Source: Candidatus Saccharimonadota bacterium | Lineage (GTDB): Bacteria; Patescibacteriota; Saccharimonadia; Saccharimonadales; Saccharimonadaceae | Direction of reading: 5' to 3' | Assembly: GCA_030529095.1 (NCBI GenBank) | Contig: JAUMXN010000006.1 | Coordinates: forward strand, 1-38,911 | DNA length: 38,911 nucleotides | Shown here: positions 8,009 through 15,037 of the stretch, in pieces | Numbering within the stretch: the first letter of the stretch is position 1 | Layout of the letters: each line of letters opens with the position of its first letter | Program-made: the position numbers and the translations under genes | Notes under the pieces: model-generated | Database searches by the model: none | What the model was told of the DNA's origin: nothing | What the model saw: only the letters and a program-made list of their open reading frames with translations

Positions 8009-8048
8009 ACATTACACTATTGTAATGTTTTAACAAAAGCGGTATACT
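8007..8048 (+). promoter_or_regulatory. Palindromic operator overlapping the -35 box of the MerR-like gene
   Basis: A perfect 10-bp inverted repeat AAACATTACA-CTAT-TGTAATGTTT spans 8007-8030. The -35 box TTGTAA (8020-8025) lies in its right arm and TATACT (8043-8048) follows after 17 bp. This placement suits autorepression. It could instead end the upstream transcript, but the stem is AT-rich and lacks a U-run. Confidence 0.65.
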
Positions 8049-8070
8049 TACTTTAATAAAAGGAGGTAAG

Positions 8071-8652
8071 ATGCCGGAACTTAACAGCATCAAAATCTGT
8101 AAGCTATCTGAAGAAGCGCAAGCTAAAATCGATAGCAAATCCGAATACCGAGAAAAGATTCTTCATTTCTTACATAATGACGATTTATTTCGCATTGGCA
8201 ATACGAATGTTTCAGCCAGAAACGCCGTTTATCTTGAAAAAGTCGGCCTTCTAAAAGAGAAGAAAGCCAAGACTGGATGGCGCAAGCTAAACTTTATCGA
8301 TGCTATCTATTTTGATTTATTGGTCGAACTACGCAAGTTTGGAATGACCGCCAAGAAACTCATACATGTCAAAGAAGCTTTCTATAAAAGCGACGATGCG
8401 ATGGATGCAATGTTTCTGGCGGCTTTTTATGGCTACGAAATAACGCTCATTATCTTTAATGATGGGAGTGGCTATATTTTTGATCCATACACATTAGCAG
8501 ACTATTCCGAGAAAGTCCCTAACGACAAGGCAAGAATCATTCTAGAATTAAATCCTTACATCAATAAAGCCCTATCGTTGCTTAATATTCCGACCGTAAA
8601 GATATCCTATACTGCGAGAAATATCGAGAAAGGAGGTGGCGCCGACAAATAG
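8071..8652 (+). CDS. MerR-like winged-helix regulator of the element
   Basis: This protein has 193 residues. Residues about 38-95 (VSARNAVYLEKVGLL, then TGWRKLNFIDAIYFDLLVEL and FGMTAKKL) follow the MerR-type winged-helix pattern, in which the second helix is followed by a wing and a helix that picks the operator. The C-terminal 90 residues are unlike metal- or drug-binding MerR domains and are not recognised. AGGAGGT lies 5 nt before the ATG. The perfect palindrome at the promoter suggests it binds its own control region. Given its place just upstream of the recombinase, it may control integrase expression or act as a recombination directionality factor. That role is inferred from position only. 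Confidence 0.65.
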   Translation: MPELNSIKICKLSEEAQAKIDSKSEYREKILHFLHNDDLFRIGNTNVSARNAVYLEKVGLLKEKKAKTGWRKLNFIDAIYFDLLVELRKFGMTAKKLIHVKEAFYKSDDAMDAMFLAAFYGYEITLIIFNDGSGYIFDPYTLADYSEKVPNDKARIILELNPYINKALSLLNIPTVKISYTARNIEKGGGADK

Positions 8653-8712
8653 ACTCAACTACACGCCTTAGAGCGTCTTTTGCAATGCGCCCGTTCTACG
8701 GGGGAGTACATC

Positions 8713-8868
8713 ATGGAGCCAACCGAGGTTCTGAACATTAAGAAAATCGCTAGAAAGGTCAAAAAAGGCGATAAAAATACTAAATTACAAATCGCAAAGG
8801 AACTAAACGAAATTGCGAAAATAATTATCGAATTACACCATAACGAAAAGCAAGGTAAAACACCATGA
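8713..8868 (+). CDS. Small basic helical protein upstream of the recombinase
   Basis: This 51-residue protein is rich in lysine and isoleucine, and its pattern (IKKIARKVKKGDKN, then LQIAKELNEIAKIIIELHH) suggests two amphipathic helices. The ATG at 8713 has GGGGAG 6 nt upstream, partly inside a CCCGT-TCT-ACGGG hairpin (8690-8702) that could limit initiation. An in-frame ATG at 8680 would add 11 residues but lacks a ribosome binding site. Its stop overlaps the recombinase start as ATGA (8865-8868), so the recombinase is translationally coupled to it. It could be an excisionase-like accessory factor. No family is recognised. Confidence 0.55.
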   Translation: MEPTEVLNIKKIARKVKKGDKNTKLQIAKELNEIAKIIIELHHNEKQGKTP

Positions 8869-10424
8869 ATCAAAGAGCCATAGCATACACAAGAGTTTCA
8901 TCTCAACGCCAGGTCGAAGAGGGGAATAGTCTTTCTGTTCAGAAGAAACACATTCTTGAATATGCCGAGAAAAATGGCTTTGAGATTATGAAATTCTTTG
9001 TCGAGCAGGGCGAAAGCGCCAAGAACGCAAACCGCACGCAACTAAAAGCCATGCTCGAATATCTTTACAAGAATCATTCAAAAATTGATGCACTTATTAT
9101 TTATAAGGTGGACCGCCTAGCTCGCAACAATGTCGACTATTACGACATTAAGCAAATCTTAGCTAAGCTCGGCATTCGCTTGTATTCCGTTATGGAGCAA
9201 TTCGACGACGATATTACTGGCCACGCTATGGAAGGCATGCTTTCCATCTTTGCCCAGTTCGACAACGAGAATAGAGCAAAAGTATGCAAGAATGGCATGA
9301 TAGAAGCCGCCAAGAGTGGTAGATACACTAGACCGGCACCAAGAGGCTACAAGAACGGCCGAGACGCCAATAATAAGCCAAACATACTGCTCTCGGACAA
9401 TACTGAGCTTGTAAATGCTCTAGCGGCATCATGGAAGCTAATCGACCATGGGCTATCATGCGCCGATGCTCGCAAGCAAGTCAATGACCGACTAAAAGAA
9501 ATTGGCGAAAGACCAATTACAAAACAAACATTCTCGAATATGATCCATAACGAGATCTATATCGGGATTATTCACGCTTTCGGTTTAACTATAGATAGTC
9601 CAACTATTCCGCATCTTATCGACCGAGATACTTTTTATCGAGTACAAACTATTCTTTCAAAAGAGAAGAAACGAGGCAATCGCTATTCAAAATATAACCC
9701 TCTATATCCATTACGAGGTATTCTATTTTGCAAACATGGCCACAGAATGACCGCAAGCTCACCAAAAGGACGAAACGGCCATTACCCGAAGTATTGTTGC
9801 CAGAAATGCCGAGGCAAAGATGCCGCCAATTACGACGTAGATACGACACATATTAAGTTCGATGAATATATCGAGAACATTACACTCGACCAAGATATCA
9901 AAGATGCACTTATGGAGGCGTTTAAGGTCAATATAGACACTGTAGAACGCAATACTAAGTCAACTATGGACAAACTAAAGAAGCAGTTAGAGAAGATCCA
10001 GACAAATCGGGAGATACTGACCGAGAAGCTCATAAATGGTACTATTCCAGATGCATCTGCTCGCAAGATGTTCGATAAATACGACAAAGATGAACTCGAT
10101 ATCAAGAGCGAATTATTAGAACTTAGAACGCACAATGACGACGCCGAGGAATTGTTAGAACTAGGATTCGATAAACTTACAAATCTCAAACAAACGCTCG
10201 AAGATATCAAAGAGCCAGAAGTTCGATTCAGGTTCCAGAAATGGCTATTTCCAGTCGGGTTGACATATGACGGTGAAAAATTTGGAACCGCCCAAATGCC
10301 ACTCATTTACAGATTAAAAAAGAACACCCTTTCGGGTATTCTTAATCGAACGTCAAATCTGGTGGCTCCGGTCGGACTTGAACCAACGACACAAGGCTCT
10401 TCAGGCCTCTGCTCTACCAACTGA
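8865..10424 (+). CDS. Large serine recombinase (integrase)
   Basis: This protein has 519 residues. The N-terminal resolvase domain (1-150) carries YTRVSS with Ser12 as the likely nucleophile, and KVDRLARN. A recombinase domain (about 160-265) follows, then a zinc ribbon (about 285-316: FCKHGHRM, then CCQKC) and a long coiled coil (about 355-440), the usual large-serine-recombinase layout. The element's integration and excision are its expected job. The 3' end is odd. From about residue 485 the frame runs through a hairpin that is the tRNA-Phe terminator on the other strand, and residues about 499-519 (APVGLEPTTQ and on) are antisense tRNA-Phe. The mature C-terminus is therefore set by the chromosomal target after integration. 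The start is fixed by the ATGA overlap with the small gene. Confidence 0.9.
   Translation: MNQRAIAYTRVSSQRQVEEGNSLSVQKKHILEYAEKNGFEIMKFFVEQGESAKNANRTQLKAMLEYLYKNHSKIDALIIYKVDRLARNNVDYYDIKQILAKLGIRLYSVMEQFDDDITGHAMEGMLSIFAQFDNENRAKVCKNGMIEAAKSGRYTRPAPRGYKNGRDANNKPNILLSDNTELVNALAASWKLIDHGLSCADARKQVNDRLKEIGERPITKQTFSNMIHNEIYIGIIHAFGLTIDSPTIPHLIDRDTFYRVQTILSKEKKRGNRYSKYNPLYPLRGILFCKHGHRMTASSPKGRNGHYPKYCCQKCRGKDAANYDVDTTHIKFDEYIENITLDQDIKDALMEAFKVNIDTVERNTKSTMDKLKKQLEKIQTNREILTEKLINGTIPDASARKMFDKYDKDELDIKSELLELRTHNDDAEELLELGFDKLTNLKQTLEDIKEPEVRFRFQKWLFPVGLTYDGEKFGTAQMPLIYRLKKNTLSGILNRTSNLVAPVGLEPTTQGSSGLCSTN
10315..10343 (-). terminator. tRNA-Phe terminator lying inside the recombinase frame
   Basis: On the minus strand AAGAATACCC-GAAA-GGGTGTTCTT forms a 10-bp stem with one T-G pair and a GAAA tetraloop, followed by a run of six T. 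It sits 16 nt past the tRNA CCA end and within recombinase codons of the opposite strand. Confidence 0.8.
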
Positions 10425-10435
10425 GCTACAGAGCC
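10360..10435 (-). tRNA. tRNA-Phe(GAA)
   Basis: This is a 76-nt complete cloverleaf: acceptor GGCTCTG/CGGAGCC (one T-G pair), D arm GCTCAGTTGGTAGAGC, anticodon stem GAGGC/GCCTT with loop CTGAAGA (anticodon GAA), T arm GTTGG-TTCAAGT-CCGAC and an encoded CCA. G follows the anticodon at position 37, where A is common in tRNA-Phe. The recombinase gene overlaps its 3' two-thirds in antisense. Confidence 0.9.
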
Positions 10436-10477
10436 ACTAAACGTAGTAGCCCTATTATAACATACAATTTTTAGATA

Positions 10478-10492
10478 TGGTATAATTTAAGT
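10478..10492 (+). promoter_or_regulatory. Extended -10 box of hisS, predicted leaderless
   Basis: TGG-TATAAT at 10478-10486 ends 6 nt before the ATG, so the predicted transcription start falls at or next to the start codon. No Shine-Dalgarno sequence is present. Confidence 0.65.
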
Positions 10493-11785
10493 ATGAAAAA
10501 AATTAATACTTCTCCAATTTCTGGTGCCCAAGAGCTCCTACCGGAGCAGCAGGCTACCTTCAACAACCTTAAAAACAAAATCGGGGAAGTTTACCATGCG
10601 CATGGCTTTCTTTCTATCGAAACTCCAACCATCGACCGCACCGAGATTCTCTTTGCCAAAGCTGGTGGCGACACCGAGAAGCAAGTCTACAAAGTTGTGA
10701 AGACCGCTGAGGCTGCCGACGAGGCAGACCAAGCTCTCCGCTTCGACCATACCGTGCCGCTAGCGCGCTACGTCGTCGAACACGAAAGTGATCTGAATTT
10801 TCCATTCAAAGTTACCCAAATCGGCCGCAACTTCCGTGGCGAACGCGCCCAAAAAGGTCGCTTCCGCGAGTTCTATCAGTGCGACGTCGACGTGATTGGT
10901 CGCGGCAATTTGCCACTTAGTTATGATGCAGATGTGATTACTACTTTGCTTGATGCCTTTGCTAAATTTGAACTTGGTACCCCAGTTTTGCCACGCATTA
11001 ATAACCGCAAAATTTTAAACGGTCTTTTGATGGCGCTCGGCCTTAACACCAAGTCCCAAGAAGTTTTTGACGTGATCGACCACGCCGAAAAAGTTCCACT
11101 AGATACTACTAAGGCTAATCTCGAAGCTGCCGGTCTCAACCAAAACGAAATCGGCAAAATTGTTGCCTTTGCTAATCTCCACGGCTCCAGGGATTTTGTG
11201 ATTAAGAATCTCAAGAATCTCGGCATCGAGGATGGTCTTTACAACGAAGGCGTAGACGAGCTCGACATGGTTCTTGGTCTTATCGAAGCCCAAGGCTATC
11301 AACCAGAGGCCGACATGAAAATCGTCCGTGGTCTTGACTATTACACTGGTACCGTCTTTGAATTTGTCTTGCCGGAATACCGCGAGATCGGCTCGGTCTG
11401 CGGCGGTGGTCGCTACGAAAATCTCACTGGTAACTTTACTGAGCAAAAAATGCCTGGCGTGGGCGGCTCAATCGGTCTCACTCGCCTCTTCTATGTCTTG
11501 AACGAGAGTGGCCTCATCAAAAACAAGGTCATTAAACCACTTGATTACGTGATTGCTCCAATTTCCGAAAACGAAGTTGAATATGCTTTCGAAGTCGCTG
11601 GTAAGCTCCGCGAAAAAGGCACCTCGGTAGACATCATCCTAACCGACAAAAAACTCGGCGACAAACTCACCTACGCTGCCAAAATCGCTAAGTACGGTGT
11701 GGTCATCGGCGAAGATGAAGTCAAATCTGGTGCCCTGAAAGCCAAAGACTTCGAAACTGGCGAATCTGCCGATCTAGAAATTTAG
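10493..11785 (+). CDS. hisS: Histidyl-tRNA synthetase
   Basis: This 430-residue class II synthetase attaches histidine to tRNA-His. Motif 2 (about 110-131, GRNFRGERAQKGRFREFYQ), the histidine-specific loops RGLDYYTGTVFE (279-290) and CGGGRYENL (303-311), and motif 3 (GVGGSIGLTRL, from 322) are intact. A normal anticodon-binding domain covers about 340-430. Length is typical. The N-terminus (SGAQELLP) replaces the common RGxxDxLP pattern. It is the first gene after the integrated element, with its own -10 box. One nucleotide separates it from the methyltransferase gene, so they are co-transcribed. Confidence 0.95.
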   Translation: MKKINTSPISGAQELLPEQQATFNNLKNKIGEVYHAHGFLSIETPTIDRTEILFAKAGGDTEKQVYKVVKTAEAADEADQALRFDHTVPLARYVVEHESDLNFPFKVTQIGRNFRGERAQKGRFREFYQCDVDVIGRGNLPLSYDADVITTLLDAFAKFELGTPVLPRINNRKILNGLLMALGLNTKSQEVFDVIDHAEKVPLDTTKANLEAAGLNQNEIGKIVAFANLHGSRDFVIKNLKNLGIEDGLYNEGVDELDMVLGLIEAQGYQPEADMKIVRGLDYYTGTVFEFVLPEYREIGSVCGGGRYENLTGNFTEQKMPGVGGSIGLTRLFYVLNESGLIKNKVIKPLDYVIAPISENEVEYAFEVAGKLREKGTSVDIILTDKKLGDKLTYAAKIAKYGVVIGEDEVKSGALKAKDFETGESADLEI

Positions 11786-11786
11786 T

Positions 11787-12341
11787 ATGCGAAACCCAAA
11801 TTTATCTCAACATTTCTTGCGTTCGCCAAGGCTGGCCTTGATGTTGATTGGCCACTCCAATCTTAAGAAGCGTGATCTTGTGATTGAAATCGGTGCCGGT
11901 TCGGGTGTGATTACGAGCGCATTATCTCACCGCGTGAATAAAGTGATTGCTATCGAGCCAGATCCGGCGACGGCCAAAAAGCTCAAAGAGAACCTCGCAA
12001 GGCGCAACATTGAAAATGTCGAGGTGGTGGAACAGGATTTTCTGGATTTTGAATTACCAGAAGAGCCTTACAAAGTCTTTAGCAATCCACCGTTTCATCT
12101 TAGCTCCGAAATCGTCCATAGATTAATCGAGGCAGACAACCCGCCGGAAGCTTTTTACCTGATTTTACAAAAACAATTTGCCTTAAAACTTCTCAATACA
12201 GACCGCCACTACACCTCACAGCTCGGCCTAAAAGTTATCGCAGGTTACCAAACCAAAATTAGATATCCCCTAAAACCGACCGATTTTACGCCGCCACCGG
12301 CCGTGCCATGCGTGCTTTTTGAAGCCAAGAAAATTATTTAG
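11787..12341 (+). CDS. Erm/KsgA-family rRNA adenine N6-methyltransferase-like protein
   Basis: This 184-residue protein has the SAM-dependent Rossmann domain: NPNLSQHFL at the N-terminus, motif I EIGAGSG (34-40), an acidic motif II (IEPDP), and motif IV as SNPPF (99-103). The NPNxSQxFL start and NPPF are nearer to Erm-type 23S rRNA A2058 methyltransferases than to KsgA (NIPYY), and a separate canonical KsgA is encoded at 15027. The helical C-terminal domain of both families is almost absent, since the protein ends shortly after TDFTPPPAVPCVLFEA. It is co-transcribed with hisS, and its 3' end overlaps the convergent dsbA-like gene by 8 nt. It may methylate rRNA and affect macrolide sensitivity, or act on another RNA. 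Only the family is well supported. Confidence 0.75.
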   Translation: MRNPNLSQHFLRSPRLALMLIGHSNLKKRDLVIEIGAGSGVITSALSHRVNKVIAIEPDPATAKKLKENLARRNIENVEVVEQDFLDFELPEEPYKVFSNPPFHLSSEIVHRLIEADNPPEAFYLILQKQFALKLLNTDRHYTSQLGLKVIAGYQTKIRYPLKPTDFTPPPAVPCVLFEAKKII

Positions 12342-13032
12342 AAGCTAGGCCTTTGTCGAAGTAATATTCAACGTATTCCCAGCCCCAGCCCATATCGAAG
12401 CCAGAGAAGGAATATTTGTTGAACTTAAATGATGGCATGCCGCCGTCAATTGCTTTGGCAACTTTGCCAGTATTTTCAACTACTTCCTCGATCGTTTCAT
12501 TGTTTTTGACGCAGGTTTCAAAAGTCTCGCCTAGCCCCACGTCTTTACCGAGACTAATCCAAAAATCTTTGCCCATCGAATTGAGCGCGGTGAAGCCAGA
12601 TTTGCCACTGTCTTTAAAGAAATCTTTCCAGAGGGTTTTGACCGCGTGCGCATAATAATCCCAGAACTTATCCTCGTTTTTGGCGCAGTAAGTAGCCACG
12701 GCCGAATAGCGTGAGTTGATCGCCTGGGCTTCGCCAAATTCATAGAGGAAATCAGTCATTTTGACTTCAACTAAAATATCATTTCTCTCAATGTAAGATT
12801 TAAATTCCTCCTCATTTTCCAAAATAGCGTTTTCGAACGCAATACAATATGGACAGACCAAATCGGTATAAATAATAAAGTAATTTTCGGCCTCCATTGA
12901 GCCTACCGTAGTGCGCTCGTCCCAGACTTTTTCAGAGAGCGGAGTCTTTTTGTTGGCGGAATAAATCCCAAACCCGAGAATCCCGATTATAGCTACTAAA
13001 CAGACGATGCGGATAATTTTCCCGGCTTTCAT
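12334..13032 (-). CDS. DsbA-like membrane-anchored thiol-disulfide oxidoreductase
   Basis: This 232-residue protein has an N-terminal membrane anchor or signal segment (about 7-25) and then a thioredoxin-fold domain. It carries the CPYC active site (Cys60, Cys63) and a likely cis-proline in GGMPSF (Pro200). The inserted helical region between them is that of the DsbA/thioredoxin_4 family. The expected role is forming or shuffling disulfides in proteins outside the membrane. AAGGAG lies 5 nt before the ATG, which overlaps the upstream stop (ATGA). The coupled upstream membrane protein carries its own CPTC motif and is a candidate redox partner. The gene converges on the methyltransferase gene with no terminator between them. 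Confidence 0.85.
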   Translation of the reverse strand: MKAGKIIRIVCLVAIIGILGFGIYSANKKTPLSEKVWDERTTVGSMEAENYFIIYTDLVCPYCIAFENAILENEEEFKSYIERNDILVEVKMTDFLYEFGEAQAINSRYSAVATYCAKNEDKFWDYYAHAVKTLWKDFFKDSGKSGFTALNSMGKDFWISLGKDVGLGETFETCVKNNETIEEVVENTGKVAKAIDGGMPSFKFNKYSFSGFDMGWGWEYVEYYFDKGLASK

Positions 13033-13616
13033 TTGGACTCCTTCCTATACTTTTCATCAATAATCATAACATAAGTTTCCTCGCCAAGCTTTTTTAGAGA
13101 GAGAATTGCTACGACAATCGCGACAATTGTAATAATGGTCGAGATAGTACTAGTAATGGCTAGGCCACCGGTAGAGAAGAGCGCACCGAGAAGCGGGGTC
13201 AGGAGCGTGGTGCCGCAGGTTGGGCAGCCCGCACCGAGTGCAATCAAACCGGTAATAATTCCGGCTTTCTCGACATTGGCGCCATTGGTGCGTTTCTGGT
13301 GCCAAAGCAATACGATTAGGCCAATCAGAATTCCCTGCATCACCGAAATCAAAAAGATCGGCAGCCATTCTAGAAACGGCTGGCCAACGCCAAAAATTCG
13401 GATAAAGGCATCGCCAATAATTTTCATCGCAACAGGGAAAGAGTCCATCAAGGAGAACTTAGAGAATCCACCCGAGAGCAGATTCATCATAATGCCAAAA
13501 AAGATAAAAGTGATTAAAAAAGTAATTACGAATCGAAGCTTCTTGAAAGCCAGCAAAATTCCCTGCCCGGCCAGCAGGAAACCATCCAACCATTTTGCAA
13601 TATTTGGCTTCTTCAT
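13029..13616 (-). CDS. Integral membrane protein with intramembrane CPTC motif
   Basis: This 195-residue protein has about four hydrophobic segments (about 27-49, 85-106, 117-150 and 152-175). GAGCPTCGTTLLTPLLGA places Cys131 and Cys134 at or within the membrane. It is not DsbB or VKOR by any motif I can see. The CxxC, the topology and the 4-nt coupling to a DsbA-like protein suggest that it passes electrons from or to that partner. That is inference. GGAGG lies 4 nt before the ATG and a TAAAAT -10 box lies about 20 nt upstream on the minus strand. This is the first gene of a two-gene operon. Confidence 0.75.
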   Translation of the reverse strand: MKKPNIAKWLDGFLLAGQGILLAFKKLRFVITFLITFIFFGIMMNLLSGGFSKFSLMDSFPVAMKIIGDAFIRIFGVGQPFLEWLPIFLISVMQGILIGLIVLLWHQKRTNGANVEKAGIITGLIALGAGCPTCGTTLLTPLLGALFSTGGLAITSTISTIITIVAIVVAILSLKKLGEETYVMIIDEKYRKESK

Positions 13617-13776
13617 TTTCCTCCACTTTTCTTAAATTTTAACACAAAACCGCTCGAAAACCACCAAAAGCCTAAAATATATCACAAAATATTTTTGCAA
13701 AAAGTAAAGGAGAAAAACCCGAACAACCCCTGTTATGTCCGTAAAAATTAAACCATAAAAAGAATAAAAATCAATG

Positions 13777-13804
13777 TTGACAGCAATTCTGCATATGCTA
13801 AAAT
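13777..13804 (+). promoter_or_regulatory. Strong promoter of a candidate small RNA
   Basis: A consensus TTGACA (13777-13782) is followed by a 16-bp spacer and TGC-TAAAAT (13796-13804). Transcription is predicted to start near 13811, well before any coding region. The remaining bases of the 344-nt gap (13617-13776) hold only the minus-strand promoter of the membrane protein gene and AT-rich sequence. Confidence 0.7.
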
Positions 13805-13810
13805 AAAATC

Positions 13811-13933
13811 AGAATTCGGGCAAAGTTGAGAGATGCCGGAATTCGGGTGGAGAGTGTAGAGTTATAGTTTGGCCAACCACCTAGAAATTGAAAATAGCGA
13901 AAAAGTAAACCACATGTACAATGTGGCTTTTTT
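13811..13933 (+). ncRNA. Candidate stand-alone small structured RNA (about 123 nt)
   Basis: The transcript predicted from the promoter at 13777-13804 ends in CCACAT-GTACA-ATGTGG plus CTTTTTT (13910-13933), an intrinsic terminator. Within it, GAATTC (13812 and 13840 regions) can pair around GGC/GCC, and GGTGG (about 13847) can pair with CCACC (about 13878) around a TTGGCCAA core. No open frame of useful length is present. The next gene has its own -10 box after the terminator, so this need not be a leader. I could not match it to SRP RNA, 6S RNA or a known riboswitch. Confidence 0.55.
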
Positions 13934-13946
13934 AGGGGTTTAGTGG

Positions 13947-13960
13947 TATAATCATAAGAT
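13947..13960 (+). promoter_or_regulatory. -10 box of the G5/3D gene, predicted leaderless
   Basis: TATAAT (13947-13952) with a TG two bases before it ends 8 nt before the ATG. No Shine-Dalgarno sequence is present. Confidence 0.6.
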
Positions 13961-15037
13961 ATGAGGCTTACCAAAAAGTTCGATTACGCCTTAATAATCT
14001 TGATGCTAGCCTTAACTAGTTTAGTTTTTCTTGAGACGGTTTATAATCCGCCAATCAAAACCTTCGCCGAGGGCGAAGAATCAGCGGTAACTACTATCAA
14101 AGAGTCAGTTTACGCCACGATTTACGACGGCGGCAGCCGCACTATCGTCAAAACCACCCCCGGCAAAACCGTACGCGAAATTCTCGATAAAATGTCGATC
14201 AAGCTCGAAGCCACCGATATCGTTGAGCCAGGCTTAGACTCCATCATTGATTCCGACAACTATTACATCAATGTCTACCGCTCTTATCCGGCGGTCGTTA
14301 AAGATGGCAACATAGAAAAATACATCATGACCGCCAGCTTTGACCCAAAAACCATTGCCAAAGATGCCGGCATTGTAGTTTATGATGGCGATGAAATCAC
14401 CGCCCTTACTGACAACCGCTTTATGGAGATCGGCGTGGCGCCAGTTTACCAGATTACTAGGCACGGCGGTCTTACTGTAACGGTCGAAGAAGAAATCCCG
14501 TTTACCGAAACTAAAGTCAAAAATTACGACATGGCCCCAGGCGAAATGCTCCTAAAGCAGCCAGGCGAGCTTGGTACGCGCGAGCTAATTTATAAAGTTT
14601 TCTATGTTGATGGCGTAGAGGTTAGCCGCGAGCTGATTTCGGAGCGCGTAGTTAAAGAGCCAGTCGAGAAAATCGTCGCCGTTGGTGCCAGTAAGATTGA
14701 GCAAAAACCACTCACAATGGCGATGGGCCGCAATTATTACACCGTAACCAGGCCAGACGGCACCACGATTGAACGCCAAGAAACTTTCTACGACCTTAAT
14801 ATGAGTGGCGTGATGGGCTTTTGCGGTGGCGGCGGCTACTCGATTCGTGAAGATGGCGTCAAAATCGACCAAGACGGCTATGTGATCGTAGCCGCAGACC
14901 TTAGTCGCTATCCACGTTGTTCTATAGTTGAGACTTCGCTTGGCCTTGGTAAAGTTTACGACACGGGTACTTTTGTTGCGAAAAACCCGGAACAATTTGA
15001 TATCGCAACAGATTGGACAAACCGAAATGGCAACTAA
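13961..15037 (+). CDS. YabE-like cell-wall protein with DUF348, G5 and 3D domains
   Basis: This protein has 358 residues. An N-terminal hydrophobic segment (about 9-25) acts as signal or anchor. A DUF348-like region follows (about 45-170, with TTPGKTVREILDKM), then a G5 domain (about 175-250, EEEIPFTETKV). The C-terminal region (about 285-350, ending LGKVYDTGTFVAKNPEQFD) matches a 3D domain, the double-psi-barrel fold of peptidoglycan-active proteins. YabE-type proteins are extracellular and relate to resuscitation-promoting factors that cut or remodel peptidoglycan. The yabE-ksgA neighbourhood seen in Bacillus is kept here without rnmV. The gene overlaps ksgA by 11 nt. A short basic tail follows the 3D domain. 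Confidence 0.85.
   Translation: MRLTKKFDYALIILMLALTSLVFLETVYNPPIKTFAEGEESAVTTIKESVYATIYDGGSRTIVKTTPGKTVREILDKMSIKLEATDIVEPGLDSIIDSDNYYINVYRSYPAVVKDGNIEKYIMTASFDPKTIAKDAGIVVYDGDEITALTDNRFMEIGVAPVYQITRHGGLTVTVEEEIPFTETKVKNYDMAPGEMLLKQPGELGTRELIYKVFYVDGVEVSRELISERVVKEPVEKIVAVGASKIEQKPLTMAMGRNYYTVTRPDGTTIERQETFYDLNMSGVMGFCGGGGYSIREDGVKIDQDGYVIVAADLSRYPRCSIVETSLGLGKVYDTGTFVAKNPEQFDIATDWTNRNGN

Larger units (their letters stand above)
2660..10365 (+). mobile_element. Integrated element with serine recombinase at tRNA-Phe (boundaries approximate)
   Basis: The right end abuts the 3' end of tRNA-Phe and encodes a large serine recombinase. The left end is placed just after the terminator at 2646. Inside are a phage-like small protein, two zinc-ribbon/nuclease proteins, a MerR-like regulator and a 51-residue protein. 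The nuclease genes are visibly AT-rich, with many ATA isoleucine and AGA/AGG arginine codons that the flanking core genes largely avoid. No capsid, terminase large subunit, replication or conjugation gene is seen. It is therefore a small integrative element or decayed prophage rather than a complete phage. The exact att sites are not established. Confidence 0.7.

Noticed and set aside
8007-8030. The palindrome read as a terminator of the nuclease operon
   Set aside because: The stem is AT-rich and not followed by a clean U-run, and its right arm contains a well-spaced -35 box.
13811-13933. A c-di-AMP (ydaO), TPP or glycine riboswitch upstream of the YabE-like gene
   Set aside because: Characteristic conserved segments of these classes, as I recall them, are absent, and the downstream gene has its own promoter after the terminator.
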